Assembly (NCBI GenBank): GCA_902803195.1
Contig: CADCOX010000325.1
Location: forward strand, 1-6,019
Origin: an uncultured Bacteroidales bacterium
GTDB lineage: Bacteria; Bacteroidota; Bacteroidia; Bacteroidales; Bacteroidaceae
DNA: 6,019 nt
Direction of reading: 5' to 3'
The notes under the pieces were generated by a model, which did not search any database, was not told the origin of the DNA, and saw only the letters and a program-made list of their open reading frames with translations. The position numbers were made by a program, and so were the translations under genes. Below are positions 1 to 6,019 of this stretch, piece by piece. Position 1 is the stretch's first letter. Each line of letters begins with the position of its first letter.

Positions 1-1
1 C

Positions 2-1258
2 AAGGCTTACTGGGACGATGGTGCGCAGGTGCTCAGCCCGCATGATAAGGGCATTATCGACGAAGTGAACAAAGTGAAAGTCGAAGACGTCAAATGGGAA
101 GGCAACCCCGACCTCATCCAAATCATCGGCGGCGAGATGGACTGGGACTACCTCCAGGCCGTCAAGGAAGCCATGGTCGATCAGGAAGTCATCCTCCGTC
201 AGAAGGACCTCAACATCGTCTATACCCCACTCCACGGCACAGGCCGCGTCATCATCCCCGAGGCACTGCGCTCATGGGGCTTCCAGAACATCCATGTCGT
301 GCCCGAGCAGATGGTCATCGACGGCAACTTCCCCACCGTCGTCAGCCCAAATCCTGAGAACTCCGAGGCTATGACCCTCGGCATGAAGCTCGGTTCGAAG
401 CTGAATGCAGATCTCGTCATTGCCAGCGACCCCGATGCCGACCGCTTGGCTATCGTTTGCCGCAACCCGAAAGGTGAATGGGAAATCCTAAACGGCAACC
501 AAACTTGCATGATGTTCGCTTGGTACATCATCGCCAACAAGAAGAAACTCGGCCAACTCAAGGGTAATGAGTTCCTTGTTAAGACCATCGTCACCACCGA
601 ACTCATCAAGAAGATTGCTGACAAGAACGGCGTCGAGATGATGGACTGCTACACGGGCTTCAAATGGATTGCCGCGCTCATCCGCGAGAACGAAGGTATC
701 AAGAAGTACATCGGCGGTGGAGAGGAGAGCTTCGGCTTCCTGCCGTTTGACAAGGTTCGTGATAAGGATAGCCCCGCCTCGATCTGTCTCATCTGCGAAA
801 TTGCAGCTTGGGCCAAGGACAACGGCAAGACGCTCTACGACTTGCTCATGGACATCTATCTCGAGTACGGTTATACGCTCAACAACACGGTGAACGTTGT
901 TCGTCCCGGCAAGACAGGTGCCGACGAGATCAAGCAGATGATGGCCGACTTCCGTGGCGCCAAAGCCCCGAAGACCCTAGGCGGCTCCAAGGTCGTCTGC
1001 ACGAAGGACTACCAGGCACTCACGGCTACTGATGGCGAAGGCAACGTCAGCAAACTCGACATGCCTGCTACCTCCAATGTCCTTCAGTGGTTCACCGAGG
1101 ACGGCACTAAAGTCAGTGTACGCCCCAGCGGTACAGAGCCTAAGATTAAATTCTACATTGAGGCTCCTGCCACGATGGAGTGCCCCAAGTGCTACCCCGC
1201 TGCATGTGAGGAGGGCATGGCCAAGGTGAAGGCTGTCTGCGCAGATCTTGGAATCTAA
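2..1258 (+). CDS. Phospho-sugar mutase (phosphoglucomutase/phosphomannomutase family), 5' end cut off
   Basis: Cytosolic alpha-D-phosphohexomutase, which moves phosphate between C1 and C6 of a hexose phosphate. The reading frame is open from base 2, so the gene begins left of the window. The Ser-phosphate loop (TASHNP type) that normally precedes the YWDDGAQVLSPHDKG stretch at the window start is therefore missing. Visible family motifs, in order, are TPLHGTG (224-244), the metal-binding loop DPDADR (428-445), the sugar-specificity loop GGGEESFGF (713-739) and the C-terminal phosphate-binding loop RPSGTEPKIKFY (1121-1156). The 418 visible codons suggest that about 150-180 N-terminal residues of a roughly 580-residue Bacteroidetes-type enzyme are missing. 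Glucose versus mannose or glucosamine preference cannot be decided here. Oddity: a Cys-rich stretch, CPKCYPAAC, lies in the C-terminal domain after the phosphate loop. The family call is very secure and the exact substrate is not. Confidence 0.95.
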   Translation, partial: KAYWDDGAQVLSPHDKGIIDEVNKVKVEDVKWEGNPDLIQIIGGEMDWDYLQAVKEAMVDQEVILRQKDLNIVYTPLHGTGRVIIPEALRSWGFQNIHVVPEQMVIDGNFPTVVSPNPENSEAMTLGMKLGSKLNADLVIASDPDADRLAIVCRNPKGEWEILNGNQTCMMFAWYIIANKKKLGQLKGNEFLVKTIVTTELIKKIADKNGVEMMDCYTGFKWIAALIRENEGIKKYIGGGEESFGFLPFDKVRDKDSPASICLICEIAAWAKDNGKTLYDLLMDIYLEYGYTLNNTVNVVRPGKTGADEIKQMMADFRGAKAPKTLGGSKVVCTKDYQALTATDGEGNVSKLDMPATSNVLQWFTEDGTKVSVRPSGTEPKIKFYIEAPATMECPKCYPAACEEGMAKVKAVCADLGI

Positions 1259-1261
1259 GAC

Positions 1262-1301
1262 CTCTCCCACGCTTCCTTTGGGATGAGAGAAATTACTTTT
1301 C
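1262..1301 (+). terminator. Possible weak hairpin between the mutase and nudC
   Basis: Four bases after the mutase stop, CTCT (1262-1265) can pair with AGAG (1286-1289) and CCCA (1266-1269) with TGGG (1279-1282). The loop is 9 bases, and the ATG at 1283-1285 is left as a bulge. A T-rich but interrupted stretch, TTACTTTT, follows at 1293-1300. It could be a weak terminator or attenuator between the two genes, or chance pairing. The stem is short and the T-tract broken, so confidence is low. If it is real, it argues against 1283 as the nudC start. Confidence 0.2.
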
Positions 1302-1303
1302 AA

Positions 1304-2074
1304 ATGAGAACAATTTGGGCTTGCCTTTGTGCAGGCGACATTCTATTAGAGAGAGAGGGCGCTGATGGCGCCTTCTCTCTTCCCTTTGGCGATGAGCCAC
1401 CCGTAGTGTTACATCCCTGGAACATCGTTACGACGCTGAACTATGATGACAAGACGTTGAAAGTCGTTCGTTTAGACGTCCCTGTAGTCAAAAGTGAACG
1501 TTGGGAGATGATGCCTTTACGCGCCAGTTTCGATGTACTTGACGAAGAGAGCTACGCCCTTGCCGGCAAAGCGGCAGAACTTATCTATTGGGACCAGAAC
1601 AGTAAGTACTGCGGCTGTTGCGGAGCCCCGATGAAGTTTGAGACGGAAATATCCAAACGATGCACGGAGTGTGGCAAAGAACTATGGCCACAGTTGGCAA
1701 CAGCCGTGATTGTAAGGGTGACAAAAGCCGACATGGTACTATTGGTACACGCCAACAACTTCCGACGCCCTTATTACGGTCTCGTTGCAGGTTTTGTCGA
1801 GACTGGCGAGACGCTGGAGGGCGCCGTGCAACGAGAAGTCCGCGAAGAAACGGGATTGGAAATCACGAACATACGTTACTTCGGTTCTCAACCTTGGCCC
1901 TACCCTTGCGGGCTCATGGTGGGTTTTACCGCCGACTATGTTTCAGGCGACATACACCTTCAACGCTCCGAACTTTCGCAAGGCGGATGGTTCACGCGCG
2001 ATGCTATGCCCCCCATCCCAGGCAAGTCGTCCATTGCCCGCCGACTCATCGACGACTGGCTCAACAAGGGTTAA
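1304..2074 (+). CDS. nudC: NAD(H) diphosphatase, NudC-type Nudix hydrolase
   Basis: Hydrolyses NADH/NAD+ to NMN(H) and AMP; the E. coli homologue also removes NAD caps from RNA 5' ends. Numbering here starts from ATG 1304 (256 residues). A weakly conserved N-terminal domain is followed by a zinc ribbon (C103-x2-C106 and C120-x2-C123). A complete Nudix box runs from G163 to L185 (G-x5-E-x7-REVREETGL), with the metal-binding glutamates present. SQPWPYP at 195-201 is the array that marks NudC among Nudix proteins. It reads SQPWPYPCG here against SQPWPFPQS in E. coli, so the Ser after the motif is Gly. An upstream in-frame ATG at 1283 would add 7 residues. I prefer 1304 because its leader is A/T-rich and the protein then begins just before the IWACL strand, while 1283 follows GGG and sits in a possible hairpin. 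It lies 45 bases after the mutase and may be co-transcribed with it. Confidence 0.95.
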   Translation: MRTIWACLCAGDILLEREGADGAFSLPFGDEPPVVLHPWNIVTTLNYDDKTLKVVRLDVPVVKSERWEMMPLRASFDVLDEESYALAGKAAELIYWDQNSKYCGCCGAPMKFETEISKRCTECGKELWPQLATAVIVRVTKADMVLLVHANNFRRPYYGLVAGFVETGETLEGAVQREVREETGLEITNIRYFGSQPWPYPCGLMVGFTADYVSGDIHLQRSELSQGGWFTRDAMPPIPGKSSIARRLIDDWLNKG

Positions 2075-2085
2075 ACAATACTTTT

Positions 2086-3216
2086 TTACATTTCCTTTTC
2101 CTTATCCGTTACGATAAGACTTCCACGGACGTTCTCGTCGGGCTTCAGACCAGAACGAATCTCGATATTAATACCGTCGGAAAGACCCGTCGTAACGGCA
2201 CGGCGTTCATAGATAGGGCTACTGGCATCGGGATGATTGACAACATATACGAAAGTACTATCACCCGAGAACTCGATAGCAGCTTCTGGTATGGTAAGGA
2301 CTTTAGATGCTTCCGCAAGAACGATCTGAGCCGTAGCACTATAGCCGCTACGGATGGCTTCAGTGGACACTTCCTCGGGCAGACGCACGGCAGCTTTGAT
2401 CTCAAACTGATTGGCACCACCCGTGGTAGCAGCGGCTTTCGGACTGATGTACTCGAGGGCTGCGGCGAAGCGCACGTCCTGCATCGCACCAATGGTGATT
2501 TGCATTGACATGCCTGGCGTGAGGCGCCCTACATCGGTCTCATCGATATTCCCTCTGAAGATCAAATCGCTCATGTCGGCCACTGAAGCAATGGTTGTAC
2601 CATCGTTGAATGTATTACTGAGAATCACCGAGTTACCGACCTTCACTGGAATGTCGAGAATGATGCCGCTGATGGTGCTGCGGACAAGCGTGTTGCTGGA
2701 CGAGGCATTGCTCGCGGAGACGCCATCACGAGTGAGTTCGAGTTGCTCCTGAGCGACTTTGGCCTCCTCACGTGCCTGATTGTAGGTCTGACGGACCTTC
2801 TCGTAGTCGTTGGCCGAGATGAGTCCTTTGTCGTAGAGCGTCTTCTGGCGTTCGTAATCGGTCTTGGCCTGCTCCAAGTTGAGTCGCGACAAACGAACGC
2901 GGCTCTGTGCCGATGCCAACTGATTCATATCGGGGATAACCTTAAGCTTCGCTATAATTTCGCCTGCCTGCACATACTGTCCTGCTTGCTTATAGAGTTC
3001 TGTGATAATACCCGATATCTGCGGTTTCACGGCAACCTCGTCGCGAGGCTCTATCTTTCCTGTGACGATGGTCGTCTTGCGAATGTCCATGACTGCTGGC
3101 TTTAACGTCTCGTAGCGACTGGGCTTCGGACGTGAATTGATGAACAGGAACACAAAGGTTCCGAGGAAGATGAGTGCCACAAGCACTGCGATGATCACAC
3201 TAATTACCTTTTTCAT
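2086..3216 (-). CDS. HlyD/MacA-family periplasmic adaptor (membrane-fusion protein) of an efflux system
   Basis: Adaptor subunit linking inner-membrane transporters to a TolC-like outer-membrane channel. The protein has 376 residues from ATG 3216. An N-terminal membrane anchor (about 4-25, KVISVIIAVLVALIFLG) has no lipobox Cys. The first lipoyl-like half is at about 60-93 (PQISGIITELYKQAGQYVQ). An alpha-helical hairpin at about 98-165 is rich in Gln, Ala, Arg and Glu. The second lipoyl half is at about 178-205 (RSTISGIILDIPVKVGNSV). A beta-barrel domain follows to about 300, then a membrane-proximal domain ending in DKEKEM. Its length fits MacA-like adaptors. The frame is open upstream to a TTG at 3261, but those residues precede the membrane anchor and look like leader. 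The A/T-rich leader without a Shine-Dalgarno sequence is usual in Bacteroidetes. It is the last of the visible exporter genes, 99 bases after the second permease. The RND versus ABC partner is settled by context: its neighbours are ABC permeases. Confidence 0.93.
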   Translation of the reverse strand: MKKVISVIIAVLVALIFLGTFVFLFINSRPKPSRYETLKPAVMDIRKTTIVTGKIEPRDEVAVKPQISGIITELYKQAGQYVQAGEIIAKLKVIPDMNQLASAQSRVRLSRLNLEQAKTDYERQKTLYDKGLISANDYEKVRQTYNQAREEAKVAQEQLELTRDGVSASNASSSNTLVRSTISGIILDIPVKVGNSVILSNTFNDGTTIASVADMSDLIFRGNIDETDVGRLTPGMSMQITIGAMQDVRFAAALEYISPKAAATTGGANQFEIKAAVRLPEEVSTEAIRSGYSATAQIVLAEASKVLTIPEAAIEFSGDSTFVYVVNHPDASSPIYERRAVTTGLSDGINIEIRSGLKPDENVRGSLIVTDKEKEM

Positions 3217-3315
3217 TATCTTATTTTCTATTAATTGCAAATAAACATATTCGATCAACAATCGCCAAATGTCCGCTTTCGAAAAACGTAACCCGCGGAG
3301 ACACCAATGAGAGGG
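3217..3315 (-). other. 99-base gap between second permease and adaptor, with a weak promoter-like pair
   Basis: This is the longest non-coding stretch in the window. Read on the minus strand it goes from mixed to strongly A/T-rich near the adaptor start. It holds TTTG (3266-3269) and TATGTTTA (3242-3249), separated by 16 bases. That resembles the Bacteroidetes -33 TTTG / -7 TAnnTTTG promoter pattern, but the last base of the -7 element mismatches and the spacing is somewhat short. A palindrome, TTTCGAAA, lies at 3277-3284 and CCGCGG at 3294-3299. An internal promoter for the adaptor is possible but unproven. Confidence 0.25.
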
Positions 3316-3326
3316 CTACTCCTCTC
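3309..3326 (-). other. Hairpin enclosing the stop codon of the second permease
   Basis: On the minus strand, GAGAGG (3326-3321) pairs perfectly with CCTCTC (3314-3309) around a 6-base loop, AGTAGC, that contains the TAG stop. No T-run follows, so it is not a standard intrinsic terminator. It could stabilise the upstream transcript end or mark a processing site, or it may be chance: the 3' end of the gene encodes Arg-Glu-Glu, which itself supplies the GAGAGG-like half. Confidence 0.25.
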
Positions 3327-4557
3327 GCATCGCATCCACGGGCTTGATACTCATGGCGCGCGCGGCCGGAGCCAGTCCTGCGAGCACACCGAGTGCTGCA
3401 AGGAGAACAGCGGCACCAATGGCCGTCCAGAAATCCACTTGGAAATGCCCCTTCACGATGCCATCCTCGGTGAAACCGAGTTCCATCATCTGCAGGATAA
3501 GCACGGCAAAGAGAATACCACTCATTCCCGCGACCGAGGTAAGGAGGATGCTCTCGGAGATGATTTGCGTGAGGATATTACGAGGCGTGGCTCCTATGGC
3601 ACGGCGGATACCAATCTCAGTAGTACGTTCCTTGACGGTCACCATCATGATGTTCGATACGCCGATGGCACCTGCAAGCAACGTGCCAATGCCGACAAGC
3701 CAAATGAGCAGGTCGACGCCGTGGTACAAATTGTCCAAGAGCCCGAAGAGCACCTCGGTGTTGAACACTGTGACAGCTTTTTCATCGGTGGGGTCAATGT
3801 CGTGAGCACGAGCGATGACTTCACGTATCTGAGGGGTGATATCGCTCATGGCCACACCACGACGGGCTGTGATGGCAATGAGGTCGATGCGGTCGCCCAT
3901 ATTGAAAGCGCGCTGCATCAGAGAGAGAGGAATGCACACGGACTCCTCTGCAGAACCGTTGATGTTCATGTTGCCGCCGGCATAGTTGACGCCGATGACC
4001 GAGTAGTAGGCCGAATCGAGGCGCACGAGTTGTCCACAAGGGTCACCACCGCCTGGGAAGAGCGTCTTGTAGACCTTCTTGCCAAGCACACACACCTTAC
4101 GTTGCTGGACTATATCCATCTCGTTGATGAAACGTCCGTAGTAGAGTGTCGGAGCTTCTACTTTCGCATAATCAGGCAATTGCCCCTTGACACTGCAGCT
4201 GAATTTGTGGTCGCCGTTGACAGCCTGAACACCCCAGTTAGAAGCAAGGGGGCTAATCACATCGAGCTGTGGCACTTGGGCACGCAGACGTTCAATGTCG
4301 CTCGTCGCCAACGACCACATACGACCCTTACGAAAGCCGTGATAGGGCTTCGTCGTAGGCTGTTCGAAGATGATGGCGGAGTTGGTGGCAAAGCCTTCGA
4401 AGTTGCTGTTCAACATCTCCTTCATCCCATCGCCGCCACCGATAAGCCCAATGAGCATAAACACACCCCAGAACACGCCGAAACCAGTGAGGAACGATCG
4501 CGTCTTGTTGCGCAGAAGGGTCTGCAACAGTTCGTGGAAGGAGTCGAGGTCTATCAA
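3316..4557 (-). CDS. ABC transporter permease, FtsX/MacB type (second of the pair)
   Basis: Inner-membrane subunit of a MacB-like exporter without a fused ATPase, 413 residues. TM1 is at about 21-44 (FLTGFGVFWGVFMLIGLIGGG). A periplasmic MacB-type core domain spans about 45-280. TM2 is at about 282-308, TM3 at about 332-356 and TM4 at about 376-398. After TM2, KERTTEIGIRRAIGAT (309-324) is the conserved cytoplasmic coupling segment that contacts the ATPase. The protein ends APAARAMSIKPVDAMREE, typical of the family. The start is TTG at 4557: there is no ATG before the first membrane helix, an in-frame stop (TAA) lies only 4 codons upstream at 4567-4569, and the resulting N-terminus, MIDLDSFHELLQTLLRNKTRSFLTG, matches the normal start of such permeases. 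The gene uses no TTA, CTA or TCA codons, which leaves the opposite strand open along its whole length. It probably forms a heterodimer with the preceding permease. The substrate is unknown. Confidence 0.94.
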   Translation of the reverse strand: MIDLDSFHELLQTLLRNKTRSFLTGFGVFWGVFMLIGLIGGGDGMKEMLNSNFEGFATNSAIIFEQPTTKPYHGFRKGRMWSLATSDIERLRAQVPQLDVISPLASNWGVQAVNGDHKFSCSVKGQLPDYAKVEAPTLYYGRFINEMDIVQQRKVCVLGKKVYKTLFPGGGDPCGQLVRLDSAYYSVIGVNYAGGNMNINGSAEESVCIPLSLMQRAFNMGDRIDLIAITARRGVAMSDITPQIREVIARAHDIDPTDEKAVTVFNTEVLFGLLDNLYHGVDLLIWLVGIGTLLAGAIGVSNIMMVTVKERTTEIGIRRAIGATPRNILTQIISESILLTSVAGMSGILFAVLILQMMELGFTEDGIVKGHFQVDFWTAIGAAVLLAALGVLAGLAPAARAMSIKPVDAMREE

Positions 4558-4559
4558 TT

Positions 4560-4595
4560 TATTTAGTTATTTCGTTATTTCGATATTTCGTTATT
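4560..4595 (-). repeat. 8-base-period tandem repeat in the permease-permease spacer
   Basis: On the plus strand TATTTCG occurs at 4568, 4576 and 4584. A variant, TATTTAG, is at 4560, and a partial unit, TATT, at 4592. All are exactly 8 bases apart, giving about 4.5 units. The 12-base stretch TATTTCGTTATT is repeated exactly at 4568-4579 and 4584-4595. On the transcribed (minus) strand the unit reads roughly ACGAAATA. The array fills essentially the whole spacer from the first permease's stop to 2 bases before the TTG start of the second. It therefore occupies the ribosome-binding region and gives it an A-rich, probably unstructured leader. Confidence 0.85.
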
Positions 4596-5855
4596 CTACT
4601 CTGCCATCAAGGCTACGATGGGTCGGATACGTGCGGCTTTCAATGCTGGCATAAGGCCTGCGATGGTACCCGCGATAATGAGGACTACGGTGACGGCTAC
4701 GCAAGTGCCGATTCCAACAGTCGGGTTGACGAAGACGGTGGTTGTAAACAATCCCGTCTCGATAGGCTTCGAGCCGAGTGTTGCGTCCATATAGAGGTTT
4801 GCCAGGATGCCGAGGAGCATGCCGATATATCCAAAGAAACCTGTGATGATAATGCTCTCGGTAATGATGATACGCAGGATGCTGGCGGGCGATGCACCGA
4901 TAGCTTTGCGGATGCCAAACTCGCGAGTGCGCTCACGTACCGTAATTAGCATGATATTCGACACGCCTACGATGCCGCTCAACAACGTGAACAGACCGAT
5001 GATCCATAGTGCCGTCTGTATGATGTTTGTTCCTTTGGCCATCTGCAGCGCCTGCGTGAAGCGGTTCCAAATCCAGATAGACTCCTCATCGTCAGGTGCA
5101 GCGCGATGTTGACGGTTGATGGTAGCTCGATAACGTTTCTCAAAGGCCTCGTTGTCGGCTTCGCTCTCCAAACCATGGAACGAGAAAACAATGCGTCCGA
5201 CATGGTCGCCGCGATTGTAGATGGTCTTCAATGTGGTAAAAGGCACACTGACATCCGTGCTCATACTGCTCTTGTCCTCCTTCTCGAGTCCCACGACGGT
5301 AAAGGCCATCTCTCCTACCCTCACGGTCTTGCCCAACAACGACCGAGGGTTGTTGGGGACAAGTTCACGCGCCTGATTCTCTGGGATGACAAGCACTTTG
5401 CGTTGGTCGTGTATGTCGATATCATTGATAAAACGGCCTACGGCAATCTTCGTCTTATTCACTTCAGCAAACATGGGATAGACGCCGCGCAGACTGCTGC
5501 TGACGTAGTTCTCGCCGAAGGTAATGGTGGCTCCGCCCTCATAGAGGATAGCGCCTGCCTTGTCAATATTCTGGGTGAAACGTGCCTGTGTGACTTGCAG
5601 GTCGTTGTCGTTGAGCGAGATTTCACGACCTTCCTTCAAACCATCGTAGGCCTTCGAGGTCTGACCGCCGAAAATCATCATGGAATTGTCCACGTAGCGG
5701 TCATTATTCTCATTACTTGCATTCAACAGCCCGTTACCAGCTCCCAGCAACACGATAAGCATAAAGATGCCCCACGCCACGGCGAAGCCCGTAAGCGAAG
5801 TGCGCAGCTTGTTGCGACGCGTCGTCTGCCATATCTCGGAAATGAGCTCTGTCAT
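4596..5855 (-). CDS. ABC transporter permease, FtsX/MacB type (first of the pair)
   Basis: Inner-membrane permease of a MacB-like exporter, 419 residues from ATG 5855. TM1 is at about 20-43 (SLTGFAVAWGIFMLIVLLGAG). A MacB-type periplasmic domain runs from about 44 to 280, including GRFINDIDIHDQRKVLVI (140-157), a stretch also recognisable in the second permease. TM2 is at about 281-306, TM3 at about 331-355 and TM4 at about 379-403. The coupling segment RERTREFGIRKAIGASP is at 307-323, and the C-terminus ends LMPALKAARIRPIVALMAE. The gene shares its domain layout with the next one but the sequences are clearly diverged, which suggests an old duplication and a heteromeric transporter. Its ATG overlaps the ATPase stop (ATGA, 5852-5855), so translation is probably coupled to the ATPase. 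No ATPase domain is fused, unlike E. coli MacB. Confidence 0.95.
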   Translation of the reverse strand: MTELISEIWQTTRRNKLRTSLTGFAVAWGIFMLIVLLGAGNGLLNASNENNDRYVDNSMMIFGGQTSKAYDGLKEGREISLNDNDLQVTQARFTQNIDKAGAILYEGGATITFGENYVSSSLRGVYPMFAEVNKTKIAVGRFINDIDIHDQRKVLVIPENQARELVPNNPRSLLGKTVRVGEMAFTVVGLEKEDKSSMSTDVSVPFTTLKTIYNRGDHVGRIVFSFHGLESEADNEAFEKRYRATINRQHRAAPDDEESIWIWNRFTQALQMAKGTNIIQTALWIIGLFTLLSGIVGVSNIMLITVRERTREFGIRKAIGASPASILRIIITESIIITGFFGYIGMLLGILANLYMDATLGSKPIETGLFTTTVFVNPTVGIGTCVAVTVVLIIAGTIAGLMPALKAARIRPIVALMAE

Positions 5856-6019
5856 TCTTCAATGATACCGTCTTTTATGCGGATGATGCGATTGGTTTGT
5901 CCAGCGACGTTGGGATCGTGCGTGACGATGATCATAGTGATGCGCTCCTCACTATTGAGTTTCTTGAGCAATTGCATCACCTCGACGCCCGTCTTCGAGT
6001 CAAGGGCACCTGTGGGTTC
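5852..6019 (-). CDS. ABC transporter ATP-binding protein, C-terminal 55 residues only (LolD/MacB type)
   Basis: ATPase subunit that would power the adjacent permeases from the cytoplasmic face. Only the last 55 codons are in the window; the gene continues past its right end. The visible part opens with EPTGALDSKTG, which is the glutamate just after Walker B followed by the D-loop ALDS. It then shows the H-loop histidine in IIVTHD (His codon 5918-5920) and ends with the usual RIIRIKDGIIEE tail. Walker A, the signature motif and the Walker B aspartate lie outside. EPTGALDS is the form seen in LolD/MacB/FtsE-like ATPases, which agrees with the FtsX-type permeases. The TGA stop overlaps the ATG of the first permease by 4 bases, so the genes are almost certainly one transcription unit. 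Confidence 0.92.
   Translation of the reverse strand, partial: EPTGALDSKTGVEVMQLLKKLNSEERITMIIVTHDPNVAGQTNRIIRIKDGIIEE

Noticed and set aside
220..624. A 134-codon open frame antisense to the phospho-sugar mutase
   Set aside because: It lies wholly over the conserved mutase motifs (TPLHGTG, DPDADR). The product has no recognisable features, so it is a shadow frame.
2101..2118. Perfect 6-bp inverted repeat CTTATC/GATAAG near the convergent gene ends, considered as a bidirectional terminator
   Set aside because: The stem is A/T-rich, no T-run follows it in either direction, and it lies within the adaptor coding sequence.
1660..2508. A 282-codon plus-strand frame bridging the nudC and adaptor ends
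   Set aside because: It overlaps the nudC zinc ribbon and Nudix box in another frame and then runs antisense to the adaptor. The Arg/His/Thr-rich product resembles no protein I know.
3217..3261. A 15-residue N-terminal extension of the adaptor starting at TTG 3261
   Set aside because: The added residues precede a clean Met-Lys-Lys membrane anchor, and the stretch is A/T-rich like an untranslated leader. ATG 3216 is the better start.
3307..4566. A 419-codon open frame on the plus strand covering the whole second permease gene
   Set aside because: Its codons are in exact register with those of the permease, so it stays open merely because the permease uses no TTA, CTA or TCA codons. The translation is rich in His, Arg, Thr and Glu, with no domain I recognise, while the minus-strand product is a clear FtsX-type permease.

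Overview
The window looks like a chromosomal segment from a Bacteroidota bacterium, most likely order Bacteroidales (Prevotellaceae- or Muribaculaceae-like). Three things suggest this. The phospho-sugar mutase and NudC sequences resemble the forms I know from that group. The gene leaders are A/T-rich and show no clear Shine-Dalgarno sequence. The efflux genes are split into a separate ATPase, two half-size permeases and an adaptor. The genus cannot be fixed from this sequence alone, and base composition is roughly half G+C by eye.

Left part, plus strand: the 3' two-thirds or so of a phosphoglucomutase/phosphomannomutase-family gene (to 1258), then a NudC-type NAD(H) diphosphatase (about 1304-2074). 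Both are cytosolic metabolic enzymes, one in sugar-phosphate interconversion and one in dinucleotide turnover.

Right part, minus strand, read from right to left: the end of an ABC ATPase (5852-6019, cut by the window edge), a FtsX/MacB-type permease (4596-5855), a second, divergent permease (3316-4557), and a HlyD/MacA-type membrane-fusion protein (2086-3216). The ATPase stop overlaps the first permease start by 4 bases. The two permeases are 38 bases apart, and the adaptor follows after a 99-base gap. Together they look like one operon for a MacAB-like tripartite exporter: a cytoplasmic ATPase drives an inner-membrane permease pair that works through the adaptor, presumably with a TolC-like outer-membrane channel encoded outside the window. 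The substrate cannot be told from the sequence.

The two halves converge at 2074/2086 with only 11 bases between stop codons. The most unusual non-coding feature is an 8-base-period tandem repeat that fills the spacer between the two permeases and runs up to the probable TTG start of the second. Other than this, the window is ordinary. I saw no RNA genes, mobile elements, CRISPR arrays or clearly novel system, and no gene-free stretch longer than 99 bases.
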